The notes under the pieces: generated by a model | What the model saw: only the letters and a program-made list of their open reading frames with translations | Told to the model about the DNA's origin: nothing | The model's database searches: none | Program-made: the position numbers and the translations under genes | DNA from: BPGX01 sp035405785 | GTDB lineage: Bacteria; Bacteroidota; Bacteroidia; B-17B0; Aurantibacillaceae | Assembly: GCA_035405785.1 (NCBI GenBank) | Contig: DAONJS010000003.1 | Span: 124,001-188,000 of the forward strand | Length of the DNA: 64,000 bases | Direction: 5' to 3' | Part shown: piece after piece, positions 54,918 through 62,849 of the stretch | Numbering within the stretch: the stretch's first letter is position 1 | Layout of the letters: each line of letters starts with the position of its first letter

Positions 54918-56057
54918 ATGAAAATTTTAGACGAAATAGATAGTTTAAGTCAAATTAGTATTTCAGAAGAAAATGGAATACTAAATTTTATGTATGAATT
55001 TACTTCAAGGGTAACTGATTTTTTAAATATTGAACGAATAAATGTATGGTTATTAAATAAAAGTCAAAATGCCATTTATTCTATTGCAGAATATGATAGA
55101 CGAACTAATCAATTCTCGCAACATACATGGATATTTGAAAAGGATGTGCCACATTATTTTGAACATTTGAAAGAAGATAAAATAATTTTAGCACCAAACA
55201 TTCACACACATTCTGCTACTTTTGAATTTAGTGATAATTATTCTAAAGAATTTGATGTGATTTCTTTAATGGATATTCCACTTCGTTTGAATGGAAAATT
55301 AATCGGTGTTATTTGTTTTGAAAAAACCGGAAAAACTCCAAGAGAGTTTAATGAAATGGAACAAACATTTGCTATTGCTGTATCTCAACTCGTAGTGGCA
55401 CATTTAGAAAATCTTAAAAGAAGAAAAATTCAGGCACAACTTGAAAAAGCATTAAAGGAAAAAGAAATATTGATAAAAGAGTTACATCATAGAGTAAAAA
55501 ATAATTTTTCAGTACTGGTTAGTTTATTAAGATTAAGTAAAGAAAATTTGAATAAAGAAAATACTGAAGTATTTGAAACATTTGAACATCAGGTGTTTTC
55601 AATGCTTAAAGCTCATGAATTGCTGATAGAATCAGAAAATTTCAAATCTATTAATGTTAGTGATTATCTCAAAAAATTATCAGATGAATTTATATCCAGT
55701 TATGTAGAATTAAAAACGCATTTAAATATCAATATTCCGAATATTCAATTTGAAATATCTGCAAAAAATTCTATCAACTTAGGATTAATTATCACAGAAA
55801 TATTTTTGAATTCTATTAAATATTGCATTTTACCTAATAAAGGCACTTTTGAATTAAGTGTTAATAAATTATCTGATAATACATTAGAAATAATAGCAGG
55901 TGACAGTTGTTCAAATTTTGATTTTGAAAAAGTATATCAGCAAAAACAAACATTAGGATTATCCATCATTAAGGATTTATCTGAAAGTTCAGATTTTGAA
56001 GTGAGTTTCCCAAAACCGGGTAATTCAAAGTATAAAATAAAAATTCGTAAAAGTTAA
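54918..56057 (+). CDS. GAF-domain sensor histidine kinase, HisKA_2/HWE type
   Basis: 379 residues from ATG 54918 (a TTG one codon earlier is less likely). A GAF domain (about 15-165: FLNIERINVWLLNKSQNAIY, ISLMDIPLRLNGKLIGVICF), then a coiled linker, then the HisKA_2 phosphoacceptor ILIKELHHRVKNNFSVLVSL (His at 190/191), and a short HATPase-like domain (LGLIITEIFLNSIKYCI, LGLSIIKDL). No membrane helix, so it is a soluble sensor; no adjacent response regulator gene. Its stop abuts the end of the convergent epimerase gene without a gap. Confidence 0.85.
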   Translation: MKILDEIDSLSQISISEENGILNFMYEFTSRVTDFLNIERINVWLLNKSQNAIYSIAEYDRRTNQFSQHTWIFEKDVPHYFEHLKEDKIILAPNIHTHSATFEFSDNYSKEFDVISLMDIPLRLNGKLIGVICFEKTGKTPREFNEMEQTFAIAVSQLVVAHLENLKRRKIQAQLEKALKEKEILIKELHHRVKNNFSVLVSLLRLSKENLNKENTEVFETFEHQVFSMLKAHELLIESENFKSINVSDYLKKLSDEFISSYVELKTHLNINIPNIQFEISAKNSINLGLIITEIFLNSIKYCILPNKGTFELSVNKLSDNTLEIIAGDSCSNFDFEKVYQQKQTLGLSIIKDLSESSDFEVSFPKPGNSKYKIKIRKS

Positions 56058-57182
56058 TTACAAAATTTTATTTAAAATCTCTACAACTCTCTCTGTGGCT
56101 TTGCCATCCCATAAGGCAGGTACTTTTGATGATTGATTATTAGTTTTCATTATGTGAGTTAGATATTCTAAAACAATTTTGGTTTCAAAAGGTAAAATGA
56201 TATTACTTCCTTCCCATAATGTTACTGGTCGTTCAGTGCCGGGTCTTAATGTTATGCATGGAATTTTCAAATATGTTGTTTCTTCCTGAACGCCACCACT
56301 ATCAGTTATTACAACTAATGCGTGTTTTATGAGTTTTTGAAAATTCAAATATGATTGTGGTGATGTAATGATTAAAGAAGTAATAGAAGTTAATTTTTCG
56401 AGTAAATTAAACTTAATAAAATTATTTTTTGTCCTTGGATGAATAGGAAACACTAATTGAATATTATTGTCAGAAAAATTTTGATGTAATGAAGTAAATA
56501 ATTCAACAATTTTTTCTAATCCTTCTTTTGAATCTACATTATTCGGACGATGTAGCGTGAATAAAAAATATCTTTTTGAAGTGAGATTTAAATCTTTTAA
56601 TATAGATGATTGTTCTATTTGATTTTGATATGCTACTAAGGTATCAATCATTGTATTTCCTACAAAAAAAATCTTTTCTTCTTTTACTAATTCTTTCTTT
56701 AAGTTTATGATAGCATCTTCTTCTGTAACAAAAAAATAATTAGATAATTTATCAGTAAGAACTCTGTTATGTTCTTCGGGCATTGTATTATCAAAACTTC
56801 TCAATCCGCTTTCTAAATGAGCCAGTGGAATATTCATTTTATTTGCTACTAATGAACCTGCAAGAGTAGAATTAACATCCCCAACTACCATTATCAAATC
56901 AGGAAAATAAGTGTTCTTAATAAGTTTTTCTAATTCTTCCATTATCTTAGCCATTTGCGAAACAGTGGAAAGTTGAGGAGATACTTCTAAAAAATAATCT
57001 GGTTGTAAATTTAATTCTTTGAAAAATAAATTACTCATTTCATCGCTGTAATGCTGAGATGTATGCACAATTTTAATTTCTAATCGTGGATATTTTTCTA
57101 CAACTTTTTTAAATTGGGTTACTTTAATAAAATTAGGTCTTGTGCCTACAACAATTAAAATTTTCTTTTTCATAATTACCAT
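56058..57182 (-). CDS. wecB: UDP-N-acetylglucosamine 2-epimerase family protein (non-hydrolysing)
   Basis: 374 residues. Motifs: ILIVVGTRPNFIKVTQF, IVHTSQHYSDEMSNLFF, VVGDVNSTLAGSLVANK, AHLESGLRSFDNTMPEEHNRVLTDK, FLFTLHRPNNVD, LVFPIHPRTK and VITDSGGVQEETTYLKIPC. It converts UDP-GlcNAc to UDP-ManNAc for envelope glycans. The start is ATG 57182 (7-base overlap with psd) or ATG 57173. A second family member is at 57842-58993; this one is nearer the canonical WecB. Confidence 0.88.
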   Translation of the reverse strand: MVIMKKKILIVVGTRPNFIKVTQFKKVVEKYPRLEIKIVHTSQHYSDEMSNLFFKELNLQPDYFLEVSPQLSTVSQMAKIMEELEKLIKNTYFPDLIMVVGDVNSTLAGSLVANKMNIPLAHLESGLRSFDNTMPEEHNRVLTDKLSNYFFVTEEDAIINLKKELVKEEKIFFVGNTMIDTLVAYQNQIEQSSILKDLNLTSKRYFLFTLHRPNNVDSKEGLEKIVELFTSLHQNFSDNNIQLVFPIHPRTKNNFIKFNLLEKLTSITSLIITSPQSYLNFQKLIKHALVVITDSGGVQEETTYLKIPCITLRPGTERPVTLWEGSNIILPFETKIVLEYLTHIMKTNNQSSKVPALWDGKATERVVEILNKIL

Positions 57183-57829
57183 TTTGCTAAAATGCTTACA
57201 CCTCCTTTTGTTACATCATTGGGCGTAACATTTATTTTACAATCTAATGGAACAAATACATCTACTCTTGAACCAAATTTGATAAATCCCATTTCTTCGG
57301 ATTGAACTGCATTTTCGTTTTCTTTTGCATAACACACTATTCTGCGTGCTAATAATCCTGCAATTTGACGAACTAAAATTTTTTTACCAGATGAATGTTC
57401 AATTACCACTGTTGTTCTTTCATTTTCTGTGCTGGACTTAGGATGCCATGCTACTAATTTTTTTCCGGGATGATATTTGTAATAAATTATTTTTCCATCG
57501 ATGGGATATCTATTCACATGCACATTAACAGGAGACATAAAAATACTTATCTGCATTACTTCAGATTTCAAAAATTCTGGTTCAAAAACTTTTTCAATTA
57601 CTACAACTTTACCATCGGCAGGAGCAATTATTGCAGAATTATCTTTTGTCCATTTTCTTATAGGGCTTCTAAAAAACTGTAAAATAATGATAAATAAAAA
57701 AATTGCTAACGCAATTAAGAGATATTGAATTATTGGTAATTGCTGAATTTGATTTGCAAGAGTGATTAAAATAGCATCTACTATTAATACTAAAATTAAA
57801 CTTGGATAACCTTCTTTGTGAAATTTCAT
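57176..57829 (-). CDS. psd: Phosphatidylserine decarboxylase (short, PSD-B/asd-like)
   Basis: 217 residues, the short form with an N-terminal membrane segment or two. It decarboxylates phosphatidylserine to phosphatidylethanolamine using a pyruvoyl group made by self-cleavage, probably at MGFIKFGSRVDVFV (between Gly and Ser). IIAPADGKVVVIEKV, SIFMSPVNVHVNR and IAGLLARRIVCY are family blocks. It lies between two UDP-GlcNAc 2-epimerase genes: 12 bases after one, overlapping the other by 7 bases. The substrate maker pssA is at 26342-27076. Confidence 0.92.
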   Translation of the reverse strand: MKFHKEGYPSLILVLIVDAILITLANQIQQLPIIQYLLIALAIFLFIIILQFFRSPIRKWTKDNSAIIAPADGKVVVIEKVFEPEFLKSEVMQISIFMSPVNVHVNRYPIDGKIIYYKYHPGKKLVAWHPKSSTENERTTVVIEHSSGKKILVRQIAGLLARRIVCYAKENENAVQSEEMGFIKFGSRVDVFVPLDCKINVTPNDVTKGGVSILAKW

Positions 57830-57841
57830 TTGTATTTGTTT

Positions 57842-58993
57842 TTATTTTTGAGAATTAAAGAATGATAAAATTTCATTAGCAATTTTTTTAGCGGCGTTGC
57901 CATCGCCATAAAAAGGTAAAAATTTTTCAATGGAAGTATTTGATAATTCTTTGAATGCTTTGATTATTTTGTTGTCATCGGCATCAGCAAGCACAGTAGT
58001 GCCGGTGTCTAATAGTTCAGTCCATTCTGTTTCTGGACGCAAAACTATGCATGGCTTTTTGAAAAAATATGCTTCTTTTTGAACACCACCACTATCTGTA
58101 ATAACGATGCTACAATTTTTTTCTAATACAATCATTTCTAAGAATGAAACAGGTTCAATGATTTGAATAGATTTTGAATTGATGATTAGTTCATATAATT
58201 TACTATCTAATTGTGTTGATAACATTTTTTTTGTGCGTGGATGAAGTGGCAAAACAATATCAATTTCTTTTGAAATTTCATACAACGCACTGAATATGTT
58301 ATTTAATCTTTCTTTGATATCGGTGTTATTGTTTCTGTGAATAGTGCAAAGTACAAATGGTTTATTTTGTATGCCTAATTTTTGAAGTAGTGTAGATTTT
58401 TGTTCTGCAATTTTAGAAAAATAAAGTGAATTATCGTACATCACATCACCACTTAATATAACTTTTGGATTATTGATATTACAGGCATTGTGTGGATGAT
58501 GATAGAATCCTTCTTTTTCAAGATTTTTAATGGCTTGTTGAGTAGGGCAAAAGAGTAATGTAGAAACATGATCAGCCATTATGCGATTAATTTCTTCGGG
58601 CATAGTTTTATTGTAAGAACGCAGACCTGCTTCAATATGAAAAACTGGAATAAGCAATTTTGATGCAGCGATAGCACCTGCTAATGTAGAATTTGTATCG
58701 CCATAAATGACCATTCCATTAGGTTTTTCTTTGAGTAATACTTCTTCTATTCTTTCAATCATTAAAGCAGTTTGTTTGCCATGTGATCCGCTACCTACAT
58801 TTAAATTGTAATCTGCAGCAGGGATATTCAATTCATCAAAAAAAACTTTACTCATGTTTTCATCGTAATGTTGTCCTGTATGAACGATAATCTCTTTGAG
58901 TTGAGAAGCATAATTTTCTCGGATAATTCTACTTAATGCAGCAGCTTTAATAATTTGTGGGCGAGCACCTATTATAGTCAATATTTTATACAT
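57842..58993 (-). CDS. UDP-N-acetylglucosamine 2-epimerase family protein (second copy)
   Basis: 383 residues. ILTIIGARPQIIKAAALSR, IIVHTGQHYDENMSKVFF, MVIYGDTNSTLAGAIAASK, FHIEAGLRSYNKTMPEEINR, CTIHRNNNTD, PLHPRTKK and VITDSGGVQKEAYFFKKPCIVL are conserved. An insertion (about 168-182, HHPHNACN) and GARPQ instead of GTRPN set it apart from the other copy, as in WbpI-type epimerases acting on other UDP-sugars. Its own promoter has TACTTTTG (59020-59013). First gene of the unit with psd and wecB. Confidence 0.87.
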   Translation of the reverse strand: MYKILTIIGARPQIIKAAALSRIIRENYASQLKEIIVHTGQHYDENMSKVFFDELNIPAADYNLNVGSGSHGKQTALMIERIEEVLLKEKPNGMVIYGDTNSTLAGAIAASKLLIPVFHIEAGLRSYNKTMPEEINRIMADHVSTLLFCPTQQAIKNLEKEGFYHHPHNACNINNPKVILSGDVMYDNSLYFSKIAEQKSTLLQKLGIQNKPFVLCTIHRNNNTDIKERLNNIFSALYEISKEIDIVLPLHPRTKKMLSTQLDSKLYELIINSKSIQIIEPVSFLEMIVLEKNCSIVITDSGGVQKEAYFFKKPCIVLRPETEWTELLDTGTTVLADADDNKIIKAFKELSNTSIEKFLPFYGDGNAAKKIANEILSFFNSQK

Positions 58994-59012
58994 AGTTAAA
59001 AAAATAATGTGC

Positions 59013-59020
59013 CAAAAGTA
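59013..59020 (-). promoter_or_regulatory. -7 promoter element of the epimerase-psd-wecB unit
   Basis: TACTTTTG on the minus strand, exact consensus, 19 bases before ATG 58993. Confidence 0.5.
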
Positions 59021-59081
59021 TTGAAAAAATTGTTATGAAATGGAGATTTATTAAAACACTTATTAGTATTCCAAAATTTTT

Positions 59082-59149
59082 ACTGATAAGGCAGAGAGAG
59101 CACGGATATGCACGGAGAATTTCTCTCTGTGTCTCTCTGTGTTATCAGT
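59082..59149. repeat. Palindrome 1 of the CACAGAGAG type
   Basis: ACTGATAA (59082-59089) pairs with TTATCAGT (59142-59149). Between them, GCAGAGAGAGCACGG faces TCTCTGTGTCTCTCTGTG. Confidence 0.75.
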
Positions 59150-59166
59150 GGTAAATCATTTTTTTT

Positions 59167-59219
59167 ACCACAGAGAGCACGGAGGTACACGGAGATTTTC
59201 TCTCTGTGTTCTCCTTGGT
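59167..59219. repeat. Palindrome 2, immediately downstream of the GxxExxY gene
   Basis: ACCACAGAGAGCACGGAGG faces TCTCTGTGTTCTCCTTGGT. The left half is nearly the same as palindrome 3, which flanks the other side of the gene. The GxxExxY stop is 7 bases away. Confidence 0.8.
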
Positions 59220-59226
59220 GAATTAA

Positions 59227-59598
59227 TTAAATAATCCATCTTATGATTCCATCTTTTAAACGAGTGACATTAAAGTTGATTAACAAACCTATTTTTATGT
59301 TGGCAAGTTTCATATACGTCATGAGTTGGGCTTTATGTATTTCTGCTATTGCATCTACTGATTTTATTTCAACGATTACTTTGTTTTCAACCAATAAATC
59401 AATACGATAGCCGACATCTAATTTAACGCCTTTGTATACCAATGGCAATGCGAGTTGCCTATTTACATCAAGGCCGAGAGTATTTAGTTCGTAATACAAA
59501 CATTCTTCGTAGGCACTTTCAAGCAGGCCTGGACCTAAATTTCTGTGAACTTCAATTGCACAACCAATAATTTTCTCAGTAATTTGATTTGTTTCCAT
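59227..59598 (-). CDS. GxxExxY protein (PDDEXK-like family)
   Basis: 123 residues. Contains the GxxExxY element in GPGLLESAYEECLYYEL (about 22-38) and a PD-(D/E)XK-like core with YRIDLLVENKVIVEIKSV (D, then E-I-K). Family members are short, widespread in environmental bacteria and of unknown role; a nuclease fold is predicted from the motif. It stands alone, bracketed by homologous palindromes (59167-59219 and 59613-59685), suggesting a unit that moves or spreads with its repeats. Confidence 0.85.
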   Translation of the reverse strand: METNQITEKIIGCAIEVHRNLGPGLLESAYEECLYYELNTLGLDVNRQLALPLVYKGVKLDVGYRIDLLVENKVIVEIKSVDAIAEIHKAQLMTYMKLANIKIGLLINFNVTRLKDGIIRWII

Positions 59599-59612
59599 TT
59601 TTTATTTTTTTA

Positions 59613-59685
59613 ACCACAGAGAGCACGGAGGTGCACGGAGATTTTCTTGCTGAATCTCTCTGTGTTTCTCTGTGTTCTCTGTGGT
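59613..59685. repeat. Palindrome 3, immediately upstream of the GxxExxY gene
   Basis: ACCACAGAGAGCACGGAGG faces CTCTGTGTTCTCTGTGGT. Direct-repeat copy of palindrome 2. Just before the gene's start codon (59598). Confidence 0.8.
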
Positions 59686-59803
59686 GAATTATATTTTTTA
59701 CAGAGACGGGATGTTAAATTAATTTTGAATTTTAGTGTTTTATTTTTAGTTATTTTTTATTTCAAATTATTAATTCAAAAATTTCAATTCATCAATTTTC
59801 ACT

Positions 59804-59821
59804 ACCGACATTAATATCGGT
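59804..59821. terminator. Hairpin at the end of the GT4 gene
   Basis: Nearly perfect palindrome ACCGACATTAATATCGGT, starting just after the gene's stop on the minus strand. A short T-rich stretch follows; tentative. Confidence 0.35.
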
Positions 59822-59822
59822 G

Positions 59823-61013
59823 CTATTCACTCTTCACTAATAATCTCTTGTATAGTTTATCTACATTCTGAACTAAATTTTGATAGGAATATTTTTCAAT
59901 AACTTTTTGACTGATGTTTTTTTCAATAAATGAATTAATGGATGTGTAATTTTCTAAAAGTTTTAATAAAGCATTTGCAAATGATTGTGGCGTAAAATCA
60001 TTTACAATAATGCCTGCTTCAGAAAATAAAATATCTTTTACACCACCAACATTTGTGGAAACGACACATTTGCCTGCGGCTTGTGCTTCTAACAAACTAA
60101 CAGGCGTGCCTTCGTTTTTTGATGAAAGTGCAACAATATCTAATCCTGCATAAGCAAGCGGCATATCTTTTATCCATGAAGTAAAATAAAAATCCGATGG
60201 AGATTGATGAGCGTTTTCTCTATAAGTCATATTATTTTGTGTAATGTAATTTTGTAATTCAGTTTTCATTTTTCCATCACCAATAATAATCACTTCAAAT
60301 TTTTGAGATGTTAGTGTTTTCAATATTTTCACAGCATCTATTAGCAAATGATGATTTTTAATACTTACTAATCTTCCTACACATCCGATAGCAATAACAT
60401 TTTCAGGAATATTATATTCACTACGAAATTGCTTCCTTTTTTGTTCTTTATTTTCTGAAAATTTAGATAAATTTAAACCTAATGGAATAACCTCAAACTT
60501 ATTTTCTGGAGCAATTTTGAAATCATTCACTAATTCTCGTTTTTGTAATTCACTGATAGCAATGATTGCAGAAGTTTTTCGGGCTAAATATCTTTCAATG
60601 TTAATAATAGTTTTTGTGATTAATGGATTAAAGTAAGAATGAAAAACATGACCATGAAAGGTATGCACAATAACAGGTGTATTTTCTTGTATAGCCGCTA
60701 ATCTGCCTAATAATCCTGCTTTTGATGCGTGTGTATGTACAATGTCAGGTTTGAATTGACGAATGATTTTTCTTATTTTGTAGAATGCATTCAAATCATT
60801 GATAGGGTTGATAGAGCGAGACATTTCTGGAATAATTACAGGTTCAATACCTAAACTTTTTACAATATGTAATGAATCTGCTTCATGCGATTCAGGAACA
60901 CCACCTATGAGCATTGTCTGATATTCTGATGGTAAATATTTTGTTAGATAAGCGGCATTGTGTGTAGGACCACCTAAATTAAATCTATTGATTATTCTTA
61001 AAACTTTTATCAT
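59823..61013 (-). CDS. Glycosyltransferase, family 4 (GT-B)
   Basis: 396 residues. VLRIINRFNLGGPTHNAAYL (N-terminal), PDIVHTHASKAGLLGRLAA, VIVHTFHGHVFHSYFNPL, FEVIPLGLNLSKF, VIAIGCVGRLVSIKNHHLLI, LDIVALSSKNEGTPVSLLEA (EX7E element) and CVVSTNVGGVKDIL are classic GT4 blocks. Probably adds a sugar to the lipid-linked glycan. It overlaps the end of asnB by 4 bases. Its last codons, giving VKSE, are the TTCACT repeat, as in the gene at 21103-22161. Confidence 0.9.
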   Translation of the reverse strand: MIKVLRIINRFNLGGPTHNAAYLTKYLPSEYQTMLIGGVPESHEADSLHIVKSLGIEPVIIPEMSRSINPINDLNAFYKIRKIIRQFKPDIVHTHASKAGLLGRLAAIQENTPVIVHTFHGHVFHSYFNPLITKTIINIERYLARKTSAIIAISELQKRELVNDFKIAPENKFEVIPLGLNLSKFSENKEQKRKQFRSEYNIPENVIAIGCVGRLVSIKNHHLLIDAVKILKTLTSQKFEVIIIGDGKMKTELQNYITQNNMTYRENAHQSPSDFYFTSWIKDMPLAYAGLDIVALSSKNEGTPVSLLEAQAAGKCVVSTNVGGVKDILFSEAGIIVNDFTPQSFANALLKLLENYTSINSFIEKNISQKVIEKYSYQNLVQNVDKLYKRLLVKSE

Positions 61014-62839
61014 AAGTTAGTTTCAATATATTTTTCAAATTTTTCATACCATGCTTGAAAGACAATAATAGTCCATAGTTTTAATGCAGCATCATTTGTG
61101 TTTTCTGGTAATTGATTAATGAGTTGTTTGATTGATTGTAAATTAAAGAGACCTTGATTAGAAATATAATCTTCCTTTAAGTGTGGAAATGAGTTAATAA
61201 ATGATGGTAAAATTTTATGTAATGGAATTTCAAATCCTGATTTCTTTTTGGTAAAAACTGTATTAGGTAATAAGTGTGCAAATGTTTTTTTCAAAAGATA
61301 TTTCTGTTGTGTGCCATTTATTTTACTTGATAATGGCTGATTATAAAGGTATTCTACAACTCTATAATCAAGAAATGGAGAGCGAATTTCTACTGCATTT
61401 TGCATTCCAAAGAAATCAATTTTATAAAGCATATCATTTGCTAAAACAATTTCAATATCTGCAAGATTAAATAGTTTTAATTCATTAAGTGGTTTGTATT
61501 TTTCAAATAATTGATAAAAGTAATGAGCATTCAGTTTTTTATGAAATAATTGATGAATATATGCATCAGTTGCCCATTGTGAAAGGGAAATATATTTTGC
61601 AAGTGGAGATAAAAAAATTGAAGATGAGAATTTTTTTAATTGACGAGTTTTATTAAATATTGAATGACTTCGGTTTTCGGGGAAAATAGAAATTAGTGGA
61701 TTTAGTAATAAAAGTGCAGGTTTGATGAGTGGTAAATAATATGTAAAAAAAACTTTGTGTTTGTTGTAGCCCATCAATAATTCATCAGCACCATCGCCTG
61801 ATATAGCAACGGTTGCATAAGGTTTTATTTTTTTACTCAAAAAGAAAACATTGATAGATGAAGAATCAGCAAACGGTTCATCAATTTTATTTAAAAATTC
61901 TGGGAGATATTCAATTATTTCATCTGTTGTTATTTCAAAATTATGATGATGGCTTTGAATGTGTTTGGCTACTATTTCTGCGTCAGATGTTTCATTATAT
62001 AACTTTTCATTTTTGTATCCTAAACTAAAAGTATGCAAATCATTCTTTAATTTTTTTGCGATAGCACAAGTAATGGAAGAATCAATACCCCCGCTTAAAA
62101 AAGCACCAACAGGAGCATCAGAAATTAATCTTTTTTCTACTGCACTAAATAAAAGTTCTTCAAAATTTGTTGTTGAAGTTTGTTCTGGTATTTCATACCA
62201 TTTATAAATTGAAACTTTATTATTTGAGATATGCAAATAATGTCCTGGTAATAATCTTTTAATGCCTTTGAGAATGCTATTTTCACCAGTAATGTAATGC
62301 AAACGAAAATAAGTATAAAGCACATCGTAATCAATTGGTAATTTTTTTTGAATCAAAATCAACAGAGGATGAATTTCAGAAGAAAATGCTAAAATATTTT
62401 CATCCTGATAGTAATAAAGCGGTTTTTCACCAAATCTATCTCTTACAATATAGAGTTCATCTGCTATTTCATCATAGTAAGCAAAAGAAAAAAATCCATT
62501 GATATTTGATAATCCTTTTGTTTTATATTTATCAAAGTATTTTATTAAAATTTCTGTATCACCTTGCGTGCTAATATTATCAAGGTTTTTAGCAAGTTCT
62601 TTGTAATTAAAAATTTCACCATTAAAGACAATGCATTTATGATTATCTAATACAAATGGTTGATTACTTTGTTCTGATAAATCTATAATTGAAAGTCGTG
62701 TATGATAAAAAATTGCATCATTATATGCTTTAAAATTTTGTGCATCAGGACCACGATGAGATAATAATTTTAAAACTTCTGGTTGATAGCGAAGTTCAAT
62801 ACTTTTATTAATACGATATATTCCTGCAATGCCACACAT
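61010..62839 (-). CDS. asnB: Asparagine synthase (glutamine-hydrolysing)
   Basis: 609 residues. Class II amidotransferase start MCGIAGIYRI (nucleophile Cys2), FVLDNHKCIVFNGEIFNYKE and QGDTEILIKYF, then the synthetase domain with the ATP loop GAFLSGGIDSSI, LGYKNEKLYNETSDA, DEPFADSSS and VAISGDGADELLMGY. It amidates aspartate, or in glycan clusters a sugar carboxylate. Encoded 10 bases after the flippase and overlapping the GT4 gene, so it acts in the same pathway. Confidence 0.92.
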   Translation of the reverse strand: MCGIAGIYRINKSIELRYQPEVLKLLSHRGPDAQNFKAYNDAIFYHTRLSIIDLSEQSNQPFVLDNHKCIVFNGEIFNYKELAKNLDNISTQGDTEILIKYFDKYKTKGLSNINGFFSFAYYDEIADELYIVRDRFGEKPLYYYQDENILAFSSEIHPLLILIQKKLPIDYDVLYTYFRLHYITGENSILKGIKRLLPGHYLHISNNKVSIYKWYEIPEQTSTTNFEELLFSAVEKRLISDAPVGAFLSGGIDSSITCAIAKKLKNDLHTFSLGYKNEKLYNETSDAEIVAKHIQSHHHNFEITTDEIIEYLPEFLNKIDEPFADSSSINVFFLSKKIKPYATVAISGDGADELLMGYNKHKVFFTYYLPLIKPALLLLNPLISIFPENRSHSIFNKTRQLKKFSSSIFLSPLAKYISLSQWATDAYIHQLFHKKLNAHYFYQLFEKYKPLNELKLFNLADIEIVLANDMLYKIDFFGMQNAVEIRSPFLDYRVVEYLYNQPLSSKINGTQQKYLLKKTFAHLLPNTVFTKKKSGFEIPLHKILPSFINSFPHLKEDYISNQGLFNLQSIKQLINQLPENTNDAALKLWTIIVFQAWYEKFEKYIETNL

Positions 62840-62849
62840 ACTCAGGTAA

